A DNA stretch of 64,000 bases, taken from Desulfosporosinus lacus DSM 15449. Lineage in GTDB: Bacteria > Bacillota > Desulfitobacteriia > Desulfitobacteriales > Desulfitobacteriaceae. How positions within the stretch are numbered: position 1 is the first letter of the stretch; each line of letters starts with the position of its first letter. The DNA lies in NCBI RefSeq assembly GCF_900129935.1, contig NZ_FQXJ01000015.1, positions 62,001 through 126,000 of the forward strand, in the 5' to 3' direction. The translations under genes and the position numbers were made by a program. The notes under the pieces were generated by a model that was given only the letters and a program-made list of their open reading frames with translations, was not told the origin of the DNA and ran no database searches. Positions 11,031 to 18,571 of this stretch are shown here, piece by piece.

Positions 11031-12260
11031 TTAACCTGCTTTATTTAAAACATGCTGAACAAAGGACTTTTTAGAAATCCGATTCCAAACCGCCAGACTT
11101 GCGGCGGCAAAAACTATATACATAAGCCCCATTACTAGAACTCTATTTTCCCAATCCAATGAAATAATGATCATCCCAATGCTGCCAAATACTGTAAAAG
11201 CAAAAGTCATAAGAGATACAACCGCTCCAGTATCTCCCCTTTGCTGCTCCATCATGAGATTAGCACTTGGAGGGCGGGTGATGCTCCCCGCCAGGGTTGC
11301 AGGAATTAATGCCAAGGTAAATAACCAGGGGCCATGAATCCCAATCGTGCTTATAAATGCACCGCTTATGCAAGCAATAACAAAGCTTGCCGTGATCAGC
11401 CAAACAGGCTTAACCAGCCTGGATATCTTCATATAAAGCAAGGGACCAATCACCATGAAAAAAGCATTAGCTGCAAAAAAATAACTGTAAACCTGTTCAC
11501 TTAAGCCAAATTGGTTTACATAAATATAGGATGAAGATGAAATGAACGACATCATAGGAATTGCCATCAGGGAAAAGGTAAGTAAAAGGGTCATAAATCC
11601 TGGGTTTTTAGCGACAACTCCTAAACTCCCTAAGGATTGCAGGATACTTCCATTAGACCGCTGGTCAATGGTTTCTTCCAGAGCAATCACTGCAAGCGTA
11701 ACTAAAAGACCCATAATTGCCAAGACCATAAATACCCCGCGCCATGAAGTAAACCTTAAGATCAATGCCCCAACTACCGGGGCTACAATTGGGGCAACCA
11801 TGGTCATTGACGTAACTATAGCCAAAACAGATACACGTTTTCGTCCGGAGTAGCAATCCTTTACCATTGCTTGTGCAACTGCTGTAGCCGCTCCACTGGC
11901 AATTGCCTGTATAATTCGAAACCAAATTAGTTGATACACGTTTCCGGAAATAGCGCACAAAGCACTAGATAAGGTGTAAATAGCTAACCCAATTAACAAG
12001 ATACGTTTGCGTCCGTATTTATCGCTGAGAGGTCCCCAAAAAAGGGAGCCTGCAGCATAAAAGATAAAGAACAATATTAGGGTAAGATTAATTAAACTTG
12101 GAGCAGCATTAAAATTCTCGGCCATCCGTGGTAAGGCTGGAAGGTAAAGATCGGTTGACAAAGGAATAAACGCACTTAAGAAGGCTATTAAGACAATCAG
12201 ACCTTTTTCCCCTAAATATTTTTGGCTTTTCTGATTAACTTCAACGATGTTAGTTTTCAT
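11031..12260 (-). CDS. MFS transporter, Bcr/CflA drug-efflux family
   Basis: A 409-residue protein with twelve predicted membrane spans. The Bcr/CflA signature of the DHA1 family is clear: PLSTDLYLPALPRMAENF in the first loop and GPLSDKYGRKRILLIG (motif A) after the second span. Such proteins export drugs or small metabolites by proton antiport. It sits between the activator gene and the second MFS gene on the same strand, but a terminator (12339-12367) separates it from the latter, so it may have its own promoter. Its role in the methyl-transfer cluster is only suggested by position: export of a demethylated product is one possibility. Confidence 0.88.
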   Translation of the reverse strand: MKTNIVEVNQKSQKYLGEKGLIVLIAFLSAFIPLSTDLYLPALPRMAENFNAAPSLINLTLILFFIFYAAGSLFWGPLSDKYGRKRILLIGLAIYTLSSALCAISGNVYQLIWFRIIQAIASGAATAVAQAMVKDCYSGRKRVSVLAIVTSMTMVAPIVAPVVGALILRFTSWRGVFMVLAIMGLLVTLAVIALEETIDQRSNGSILQSLGSLGVVAKNPGFMTLLLTFSLMAIPMMSFISSSSYIYVNQFGLSEQVYSYFFAANAFFMVIGPLLYMKISRLVKPVWLITASFVIACISGAFISTIGIHGPWLFTLALIPATLAGSITRPPSANLMMEQQRGDTGAVVSLMTFAFTVFGSIGMIIISLDWENRVLVMGLMYIVFAAASLAVWNRISKKSFVQHVLNKAG

Positions 12261-12338
12261 TGTTCTCTTGACTCCATTCTAATGACATTTTTAATATATT
12301 TTAGTTTACACCTTAAGGCACTCAAATGAAAGCTAGAC

Positions 12339-12367
12339 TAGGAGGCACCCAAATCGGGTACCTCCTA
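12339..12367 (-). terminator. terminator after MFS gene at 12396
   Basis: TAGGAGGCACCC / GGGTACCTCCTA forms a 12-position stem with one C-A mismatch and the loop AAATC. It lies 29 bp past the stop codon of the gene at 12396. Confidence 0.8.
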
Positions 12368-12395
12368 ATTGAGGGATATACGGAAAATGAATCGA

Positions 12396-13619
12396 TCATG
12401 CAGAGACATTTTTAATCTTAACGCGTAATTTAGTGCCAAGTTCAGGAAGAAAAAGGGACACCACCCCTAACAAGGCAAAACACAAACCGCTTAAGCCGAA
12501 GAGCATACTGAAGTTTGTACCTGCTAATGGAGTGATAACAAAGGCTGGGATCACGAAAGCACCGAGAAGCTGAAGTGTAGCAATCATTCCGCCAGCAGTC
12601 CCCGCATAAACAGGCCCTATTTCGGAAAGCAGCATAGGAAACGCCATAAGGAGCGGCATACTGATTCCCATTAAGATCCCCAGAACAAAGAGAGTTACCC
12701 ACATTGCCGCCCCAATCGGTACAATCCAGGCAGCATACATTGTGAATGCTCCCAAAATACTTACAGGGGCCAAAAAGGGCTTAATCATACCGACATGGTC
12801 AGACATAGCTGGGCCTGCAATTGAGCCTAACATGGTCCCAAGAGTCACAATAGAAGCCAACAATCCAGCTGTTACTGGGTCTACGCCGCGTACAGCGTTT
12901 AAAGCATTAGGAAAAAATCCGTTAAAAGCCATATTGGCGCCCATGAAAAACATCAAACCAAAGCCGACGAGCCAAACATTTCTGCTCTTTATAACAACCC
13001 CTATATACTTGATCACAGGCATAACAGGCATTTCCGGTGCACCGACAGGCTTAACTTTAATCAATACCATCCAAGCAATCCAGACAAAAAGCATTAACAC
13101 CCCTGCTGTTACGTAGGCACTTTTGGTCGATGGGAACATTGCAGACGTTGCTAAGGCAACCGTTATGCCTGCGGAGTATGAAGAAAAGTAAAGGCCCATT
13201 GCTGTTCCCATTTTTTCCATGGGAAACCACGCACCTAACAACTTAGCTGCATTAGCATTAAGGAGGGCTGAACTAAGTCCTGAGAAAACCATCATACTAA
13301 ACAATGTCGTAAAGTCTGTGGCGAGATAACGAAAATATACTCCTGCGACAGAAAAAGCAAATCCCACTGTGACCACTTTTTTTACTCCAAACCGGTCTGC
13401 AAGCGAACCGGCCGCAAGGCTGAGGAGTACGGCAGGCAACATGGGGGCAGACATAATCAACGCAAACTGTGATGACGTCAACTGCAATTCGGGGATAATC
13501 CTAAAAGCCAGGGCAGCAACTTGAAATTGAGTAAGACTCCCAATAAACATGGCAAACCACATTACAATTAAAACAACCCAACGATAAGGCGAAGGTGCTG
13601 GTTTTAGACTATCATTCAT
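12396..13619 (-). CDS. MFS transporter, likely substrate importer of the methyltransferase cluster
   Basis: A 407-residue major-facilitator protein with twelve predicted spans and motif A (GSLADRFGVKKVVTVG). Its overall look (PYRWVVLIVMWFAMF start, long TM11-12 region) is that of the organic-anion/NarK-CynX-like MFS group, not drug exporters. The ATG at 13619 has AGGAGG 7 nt upstream. It follows the second corrinoid-protein gene and precedes the Bcr-type transporter. From the context I infer uptake of the methylated substrate, for instance a methoxylated aromatic acid or a methylated amine, but the sequence does not reveal the ligand. Confidence 0.82.
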   Translation of the reverse strand: MNDSLKPAPSPYRWVVLIVMWFAMFIGSLTQFQVAALAFRIIPELQLTSSQFALIMSAPMLPAVLLSLAAGSLADRFGVKKVVTVGFAFSVAGVYFRYLATDFTTLFSMMVFSGLSSALLNANAAKLLGAWFPMEKMGTAMGLYFSSYSAGITVALATSAMFPSTKSAYVTAGVLMLFVWIAWMVLIKVKPVGAPEMPVMPVIKYIGVVIKSRNVWLVGFGLMFFMGANMAFNGFFPNALNAVRGVDPVTAGLLASIVTLGTMLGSIAGPAMSDHVGMIKPFLAPVSILGAFTMYAAWIVPIGAAMWVTLFVLGILMGISMPLLMAFPMLLSEIGPVYAGTAGGMIATLQLLGAFVIPAFVITPLAGTNFSMLFGLSGLCFALLGVVSLFLPELGTKLRVKIKNVSA

Positions 13620-13666
13620 GAGAATCCTCCTTTATCCTTTACTGCAAATATTATTGCTAAAAGATG

Positions 13667-13691
13667 AGTAGAGGCCTAAAAGGCCTCTATT
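13667..13691 (-). terminator. terminator after corrinoid protein 2
   Basis: TAGAGGCCT AAA AGGCCTCTA is a 9-bp perfect stem with a 3-nt loop, extendable by two more pairs. It lies 56 bp after the stop of the corrinoid-protein gene and upstream of the MFS gene. Confidence 0.7.
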
Positions 13692-13746
13692 CACCATTGA
13701 TTAGATCTCTCTTGCTCTCCTTTTTGCCACTTGCGCAACAACAGAT

Positions 13747-14370
13747 TTATACACTAAAAATTTCATCAGCAACTTTAATTCCATCCGTAGCTGCTTGAGC
13801 ACTGTAATCTGCACCTACATAGTCTTTAACAATATCATCAATATAGTTACCGCCAATCAGAACCTTGGTGTTTAATCCTGCAGCACGAATGGCCTCAATC
13901 GTTTCTTTCATGGATTCCTGACAGCCCGTTAATAGAACACTCATCCCAACTAACGGCGCATTTGACTCCTTAATAGCCTCAATAAACTTTTCCTTCGAGA
14001 CATCCACTCCCAAATCTATAACATTATATCCAGACCCTTTGAGGAGCATCACGACAATGTTCTTGCCTAAATCATGGATATCTCCTTTGACCGTCCCCAT
14101 GACAATACTCCCTTTATACTCTGCATTGCTTCCAATTAGGAGCGGCTCCAAAATAACCATAGAATCCTGCATAATTTCACCGCACATAATCAGTTCACCT
14201 AAGAAATACTCACCGGTTTCAAACCGACTGCCAGCCTCAGCCATACCTTGCTGGAGCGAATTAACAATTTCCAAAGGCGAAATTCCACTATCTAAACGTT
14301 CCTTAACCAACCCTGCTACCTGCTCCTCTTCTAATTCAGCAATCGCAATCGATAAAGCATCTGTTAGCAT
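13747..14370 (-). CDS. corrinoid (B12-binding) methyl-carrier protein 2
   Basis: A 207-residue two-domain corrinoid protein of the MtaC/MtbC/MtvC type. Residues 1-80 are the helical cap domain. Residues from about 90 form the Rossmann-like B12 domain with the cobalt-ligand motif GDIHDLGKN (base-off/His-on), followed by SVLLTG and LIGGNYID for the nucleotide tail. It accepts a methyl group from methyltransferase I and passes it to methyltransferase II. It is downstream of the URO-D methyltransferase and a small protein gene, probably in one transcript that ends at the hairpin at 13667-13691. AAGGAG precedes the ATG. Confidence 0.94.
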   Translation of the reverse strand: MLTDALSIAIAELEEEQVAGLVKERLDSGISPLEIVNSLQQGMAEAGSRFETGEYFLGELIMCGEIMQDSMVILEPLLIGSNAEYKGSIVMGTVKGDIHDLGKNIVVMLLKGSGYNVIDLGVDVSKEKFIEAIKESNAPLVGMSVLLTGCQESMKETIEAIRAAGLNTKVLIGGNYIDDIVKDYVGADYSAQAATDGIKVADEIFSV

Positions 14371-14466
14371 ATATCCCCACTCCTTTTGATCGATATTTCT
14401 GACATTATTAATCTCTTAGCGATTTGACTTTATATCTCTGATTTCGAAGTTTTCATAGTTTCCGTC

Positions 14467-14637
14467 TTAGCGTTGCGCCCAAAACCAAATAAAATTATAG
14501 GCAAAGTCATCGAGTTTTTCCCATTCTTTTTTTGTAATCGCCTCATTGCCGGGGAACTCACCAATCTCCGCCTTTTTAACTTCCCATGGAACACACACAC
14601 CAGGATCAGGATTTAATGCTTTTTCTTTTTCAGACAT
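14467..14637 (-). CDS. 56-residue protein of the corrinoid methyltransferase operon, unknown function
   Basis: Translation from ATG 14637 gives 56 residues ending ...NFIWFWAQR. A perfect ribosome site (GGAGGGG, 6 nt before the ATG) and its position between methyltransferase I (19-bp gap) and corrinoid protein 2 argue that it is real. It is acidic, rich in Trp and Lys/Glu, and has no membrane segment. Seen features are PDPGVCVPWEVKK near the N-terminus and KEWEKLDDFAYNF near the C-terminus. I do not recognise the family. A small accessory or assembly subunit of the methyltransferase complex is a plausible inference. It was too short for the supplied six-frame listing. Confidence 0.75.
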   Translation of the reverse strand: MSEKEKALNPDPGVCVPWEVKKAEIGEFPGNEAITKKEWEKLDDFAYNFIWFWAQR

Positions 14638-14656
14638 TGATACCCCTCCTATCCTA

Positions 14657-15829
14657 TTAATAAATGCCGTATTTTCTAGCTGCTTCGATCATAGCAATCG
14701 CATTTTCTTTCTTAGCATCCCCCATGACGACTCCACCTGTATCTAAAATAAATCCTCCATCACAAGCTAATTCATCGAAGGTTCTCTTAATATGTTCTTT
14801 TACCTTTTCCGGGGTACCATAGGTTAACAGAGTCGTAGGTACTCCGCCTTGCAGGCAGAATCTCCCACCTAAGATTTTCTTAGCTTTTTTTGCATCCGTA
14901 GTGTCAATCTGAAAAATAATACTTTTATCCGGCAATTCCGCAATCTTCTCAAGATAGGGAGTCCAGTCCCCTTCAGCGTAGAACAACATTCTCTTCCCTT
15001 TAGCCCACATTCCTTCGATTGTAGCCTTTAAGGATGGCCAGTAGAAGGTATCCCATTGTTTAGGATTGAGGAACGGATAGGCTCCGCGATGAAGCGGCGC
15101 AAAACAAGGGAAACGAGTGTCTGCTCCAGCTCCTGCCAGACCGCAATTAACATTATGAGGAGTGATTGCATCGCAAGCAGCTAAAACTTTCTCTGGCCGG
15201 CGACGAAGGTCTAAAAGAACCCCTTTCATTCCTCGTAAGGCATCACCCAAAGTGTCAAAAGGCGCTTTGGTAAACCCGGTTCCTTGTCCGACAATTCCGT
15301 TTTCCATGGTCCATTTACCCCAGGCAGCAGCCATAATTCCTCCTTGCATGGCAAAAGCGGCTGCCCCTTTGATTAAGGCCACAGTGGATCTATAGGAACC
15401 AGGATTCTCTAATTCCGTGCTAATATTCGGCAAATAGTGATTTACAAGCCATTCCGTAGGACTGGCAATAAACTCGTCGTAATCGTCTGCTTTCATGTAC
15501 TCTTGTTCATTGAATTGGAAGGTTGAGTTTTCGTCCACCCCCATGCCTGGAAATTTATATAACTTAGAACCCATTGCATCAAACATCGGAGGCCACCATA
15601 ATGCTGGACCACCCTTGAAAATATCGAAATCCAAGCCCGGCAGCATCTCACTCACAACGTTATTACTCTTATCGAGATCATAATAAATCTCTTGGAGTGT
15701 GGTCCCTGTGTACTTAGTAATCCATTCTCCAACCCCAAAAGCTACGGGAACCATATCTGGTTTTCCACAATCCATGGCCGTCATGTAGCGCTCTAATCTC
15801 TTTTGATATAGCATTTCCTTTTCGTTCAT
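14657..15829 (-). CDS. URO-D family methyltransferase (methyltransferase I of a corrinoid system)
   Basis: A 390-residue member of the uroporphyrinogen-decarboxylase-like superfamily (COG0407), to which MtaA/MtbA and several O-demethylase methyltransferases belong. A TIM-barrel pattern is visible (GPALWWPPMFDAMG, FYAEGDWTPYLEKI, FCLQGGVPTTLL, GFILDTGGVVMGDAKKEN). It lacks the His-x-Cys zinc site of MtaA/MtbA; the equivalent strand reads FYAEGDW, so an acidic metal site or a different mechanism is likely. ATG at 15829 has AAGGGGA about 8 nt upstream. It lies in the same operon as methyltransferase II and corrinoid protein 2, so methyl transfer from a methylated donor to the corrinoid is inferred. 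The donor is unknown. Confidence 0.85.
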   Translation of the reverse strand: MNEKEMLYQKRLERYMTAMDCGKPDMVPVAFGVGEWITKYTGTTLQEIYYDLDKSNNVVSEMLPGLDFDIFKGGPALWWPPMFDAMGSKLYKFPGMGVDENSTFQFNEQEYMKADDYDEFIASPTEWLVNHYLPNISTELENPGSYRSTVALIKGAAAFAMQGGIMAAAWGKWTMENGIVGQGTGFTKAPFDTLGDALRGMKGVLLDLRRRPEKVLAACDAITPHNVNCGLAGAGADTRFPCFAPLHRGAYPFLNPKQWDTFYWPSLKATIEGMWAKGKRMLFYAEGDWTPYLEKIAELPDKSIIFQIDTTDAKKAKKILGGRFCLQGGVPTTLLTYGTPEKVKEHIKRTFDELACDGGFILDTGGVVMGDAKKENAIAMIEAARKYGIY

Positions 15830-15888
15830 ACTGATTTCCCCTTCCTGCGTTCTCAAATTCTAGTTTAACCTAACCGACTAAACCTTCC

Positions 15889-16686
15889 TTAGTCTTCTAA
15901 CAATTCAGCACGAAAGGCTTTTAAGAATTTCTTACCAAAACGATCCTTACCTAAAAGGAAATCGTTAGTAATGACTGAGGTCATAATTTTCTTGTCCAAA
16001 GGATCGAGGATGGCCGCATCCATGTCAAAAGCCATGCAAAGGGTTAAGAAATGTCGATTGACCACCTTCCTTTTCGGCGTATTAAAAGAAATGTTACTTA
16101 ACCCGGAAACCGTCTTAACCTTTAATAACCGCTTAATGTCTGTAAGGCACTGAAAAAACATCATTGCATTATTGTGGCTTACTGCCTGTGGAAGTACGAG
16201 AGGATCGATGTAAAGATTTTTTAGATCATAATTATTCTTAGCTAATATCTCAACCAGACGTTCTGAAAGTATCATTCTCTCTTCAGCAGTTTTCGGTATC
16301 CCGTTATCATCTAAGGTTAAACCGACGACAGGACACTTATAATCGAGGACTAAAGGCAGTACCTCATCAAGGCGATTTTTTTCCATAGAAATAGAGTTGA
16401 CTAAAACCTTGCTCTTGTCTCCTATAACGGTTTCCAAGCCTTTTTTAATTACTGCAGCAGAAGTGCTGTCAATACATAGAGGAGTATCTGTCACTTCTTG
16501 GACCGTTCGTACAAGCCACTCCATATTGACTGCTTCATTCCCTTGTGCAGTATTTAAATCTAAGTAATCAGCTCCTGCGGCTGCTTGTCTTAGGGCCAGG
16601 TCCTGAATTGCAACGCTATCTTTATCATTTATTAGCTGTCGAACACTAGGGATCGAGCTATTTAACTTTTCACCAATAATCAACAT
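15889..16686 (-). CDS. methylcorrinoid:tetrahydrofolate methyltransferase (methyltransferase II, pterin-binding)
   Basis: A 265-residue pterin-binding TIM barrel of the AcsE/MtvA/MtgA group. Characteristic segments are LIIGEKLNSS at the start, GADYLDLNTAQGNE (pterin site), PLCIDSTSAAVIKKGL, LVNSISMEK, KCPVVGLTLDDNGIP, YIDPLVLP and KTVSGLSNISFNTPKR. It should move the methyl group from the corrinoid protein to tetrahydrofolate, feeding the Wood-Ljungdahl pathway. The ATG follows GGGAGGG. It is the first gene of the downstream operon. The 266-bp gap before it carries two operator-like sites for the GntR protein. It could alternatively act as methyl donor in the reverse direction. Confidence 0.92.
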   Translation of the reverse strand: MLIIGEKLNSSIPSVRQLINDKDSVAIQDLALRQAAAGADYLDLNTAQGNEAVNMEWLVRTVQEVTDTPLCIDSTSAAVIKKGLETVIGDKSKVLVNSISMEKNRLDEVLPLVLDYKCPVVGLTLDDNGIPKTAEERMILSERLVEILAKNNYDLKNLYIDPLVLPQAVSHNNAMMFFQCLTDIKRLLKVKTVSGLSNISFNTPKRKVVNRHFLTLCMAFDMDAAILDPLDKKIMTSVITNDFLLGKDRFGKKFLKAFRAELLED

Positions 16687-16815
16687 CTTAGAACCCTCCC
16701 CGAGCCTAATTTCTTATAGTCTTAATAATCTTATAATGTTAAAGCTATCAACTCCTTTAACTTAGTAATTAGATTATTAAAAAGTATGCCTGGAAATCTT
16801 TCAATTCGTACAGAT

Positions 16816-16823
16816 GTCTATAC
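16816..16823. promoter_or_regulatory. GntR/HutC operator-like site 1
   Basis: GTCTATAC matches the HutC-subfamily consensus GTMTAKAC. It is one of three copies in this cluster and lies about 130 bp upstream of the methyltransferase II gene. Confidence 0.6.
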
Positions 16824-16857
16824 AAATTTTGTACTAAAAAAATAAAGGAGTTGTTGG

Positions 16858-16872
16858 AATGTATAGACAATT
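16858..16872. promoter_or_regulatory. GntR/HutC operator-like site 2
   Basis: AATGTATAGACAATT is the exact 15-nt reverse complement of the site upstream of the GntR gene at 18394-18408, and contains GTATAGAC, a GTMTAKAC match. Confidence 0.7.
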
Positions 16873-16952
16873 AATTTATCTAAATATTACCATGGCTCCT
16901 CTGTGCAGTCAATATGGAATTTTTGAAATATTTGGTACAGTCTTAGATCCAC

Positions 16953-17594
16953 TTAGACTGAATCCTCTTTTATCTCTAAGATTTCTCGATAAATTCTCAT
17001 TGCTTCAGTTACGTCGTTAGCATAAAAATCTGCACCTGTAAATTCTTTAACCTCTTGATTAACCGGATACCCGCCTACCACTACTTTTACCTTATCTCTC
17101 AAACCGGCATCCACTAATAGATCTACGACCTTCTTAATCGAACCAATACAAAAAGAAAGCAAAACACTTATCCCCAAAATTGATGCTTTCGTTTCATTGA
17201 CTGCTTGTATGAATCTCTCAGGTGTTACATCCACTCCTAAGTCATGCACTTGATACCCTGATGACCGCAATAGGTAGATAATAATGTTTTTACCGAGATC
17301 ATGAATGTCCCCTTCAATAGTTCCCATTACGATGGACAGGCCCTTTACAGAGGGATTTGTAGGGATATAGGGCTCTAAGATCCGCATAACCCCTTTCAGT
17401 ATTTCTTCTGACATAATTAAATCCGAAAGATAATAATGACTATCGCTATATTTTTCCCCTACTACCTCTACTCCCCGACGGCAACTCTCAATAATTTCCA
17501 CAGAAGAATACCCTGCTTTGACCCTCTCCTCAACCAGCATTAGGGTCCTCTCTTCATCAAGGTCCGCCATAGCTATTTGTAGTTCGTCTTTCAA
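16953..17594 (-). CDS. corrinoid (B12-binding) methyl-carrier protein 1
   Basis: A 213-residue paralogue of corrinoid protein 2 with the same architecture: a helical cap domain, then a B12 domain with GDIHDLGKN, SVLLSF and VVGGYPVN. The two proteins are clearly related but diverged. The start is TTG at 17594 with GGAGG 8 nt upstream. An in-frame TTG five codons earlier overlaps that site and is rejected. It begins 20 bp after the stop of the GntR gene, so both are probably one transcript, separate from the methyltransferase operon. Having two carrier proteins suggests two methyl donors or a division of labour. Confidence 0.92.
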   Translation of the reverse strand: MKDELQIAMADLDEERTLMLVEERVKAGYSSVEIIESCRRGVEVVGEKYSDSHYYLSDLIMSEEILKGVMRILEPYIPTNPSVKGLSIVMGTIEGDIHDLGKNIIIYLLRSSGYQVHDLGVDVTPERFIQAVNETKASILGISVLLSFCIGSIKKVVDLLVDAGLRDKVKVVVGGYPVNQEVKEFTGADFYANDVTEAMRIYREILEIKEDSV

Positions 17595-17614
17595 ATTAAG
17601 AACCTCCAATTAGC

Positions 17615-18355
17615 TTAATCTTTTTTATACCATCCATCATAACTAGTCAGTTTATATCGGTCTCCCCGGTAAACAGCTTTACTCCATCCCACAGGCTTAA
17701 GATCCTGATCATAAACTGTCTGCTCAATTAGAAATACCGGGGAATTGGATGCTATCCCGAGAATTGACGCTTCTTCTTCAGTACATGCCGCAACTTGAAG
17801 GACTTTTTTTGCGCTCATTGGCACATATTCTGTGTGCGTGGCAATCAGACCCGGCAAACTTGGATCTTTGAGTTCCGTTTCCAGGATTGGTTTACTCTTA
17901 CTGTATATTGTGTATTTCACTTCATAAGAAAGTCGTTCATCTTCAGCTGAAAGTACTGTTCGGAAATATAAGAATCGCTTGTAATCCTCTCCCAGTTCGA
18001 ACTTATCCCGAAGCTCCTTATCTGCCCGAATAATTTTAGCTTCTAAGAGAGTGGTTTTATAGTTCAACCCTCTCTGTTTAATCTCCTGATTAAAATCATT
18101 GAGCTCAAAGACGATATTATCTAATTTAGGCGTAGCTACGAAGGTGCCTCTGCCTTGCTGTGCATAAACCATACCTGCCGACACCAACTCCGCAATTGCC
18201 CGCCTAACCGTCATTCGGCTAATTTCAAAGTGTGACGAAATTTCATGCTCGGTTGGTATTGCCTCACCCGGTTTGAGATCACCCCTGCGTATTTGCTCTT
18301 CGAGCAGTTTAAATAGCTGGTAATATATCGGAATCACTGAGCTCTTATCAATCAT
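17615..18355 (-). CDS. GntR/HutC family transcriptional regulator (UTRA effector domain)
   Basis: A 246-residue regulator. Residues 1-70 are the winged helix (IPIYYQLFKLLEEQIRRGDL, IPTEHEISSHFEISRMTVRRAI, QQGRGTFV). Residues about 80-240 are the UTRA ligand-binding domain, ending in the usual EQTVYDQDLKPVGWSKAVYRGDRYK. It sits at the head of the methyltransferase cluster and has an operator-like site upstream of its own start, so local autoregulation is inferred. ATG 18355 gives the usual N-terminus of the family. GTG starts 5 to 8 codons upstream are possible and have AGGTG before them. Confidence 0.92.
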   Translation of the reverse strand: MIDKSSVIPIYYQLFKLLEEQIRRGDLKPGEAIPTEHEISSHFEISRMTVRRAIAELVSAGMVYAQQGRGTFVATPKLDNIVFELNDFNQEIKQRGLNYKTTLLEAKIIRADKELRDKFELGEDYKRFLYFRTVLSAEDERLSYEVKYTIYSKSKPILETELKDPSLPGLIATHTEYVPMSAKKVLQVAACTEEEASILGIASNSPVFLIEQTVYDQDLKPVGWSKAVYRGDRYKLTSYDGWYKKD

Positions 18356-18393
18356 ATCTGTTTGAATCACCAAAAACACCTATTCCTAACTAT

Positions 18394-18408
18394 AATTGTC
18401 TATACATT
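18394..18408. promoter_or_regulatory. GntR/HutC operator-like site 3 (autoregulatory)
   Basis: AATTGTCTATACATT contains GTCTATAC, matches GTMTAKAC, and is identical over 15 nt to site 2 read on the other strand. It lies 39 bp upstream of the GntR start. Confidence 0.7.
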
Positions 18409-18481
18409 TCAAACTTTTGCTAATTCTAGCATGCCCTTATTTGGGTGTCAACACGAAGGAGTCATTGAATAATAAAAAAAA

Positions 18482-18508
18482 CAGATGTACCGAACTGGTA
18501 CATCTGTC
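18482..18508 (-). terminator. asnS terminator
   Basis: ACAGATGTACC / GGTACATCTGT is a perfect 11-bp stem with a 5-nt loop, followed on the minus strand by a run of T residues (18475-18481). Confidence 0.85.
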
Positions 18509-18571
18509 AAGAAAATTCACCTGCCAAGACATAAGTTCGTGCTTAAGTCAGGTTTAGAACTTAAAGTTTGA

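Larger units (their letters stand above)
16687..16952. other. intergenic regulatory region inside the methyltransferase cluster
   Basis: The 266 bp between corrinoid protein 1 and methyltransferase II contain two GTMTAKAC sites (16816-16823, 16861-16868) and an outer GTAC...GTAC dyad around the first (16808-16833). A TTATAATG-like -10 box occurs near 16727-16740 on the minus strand. No gene is seen. Confidence 0.6.
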
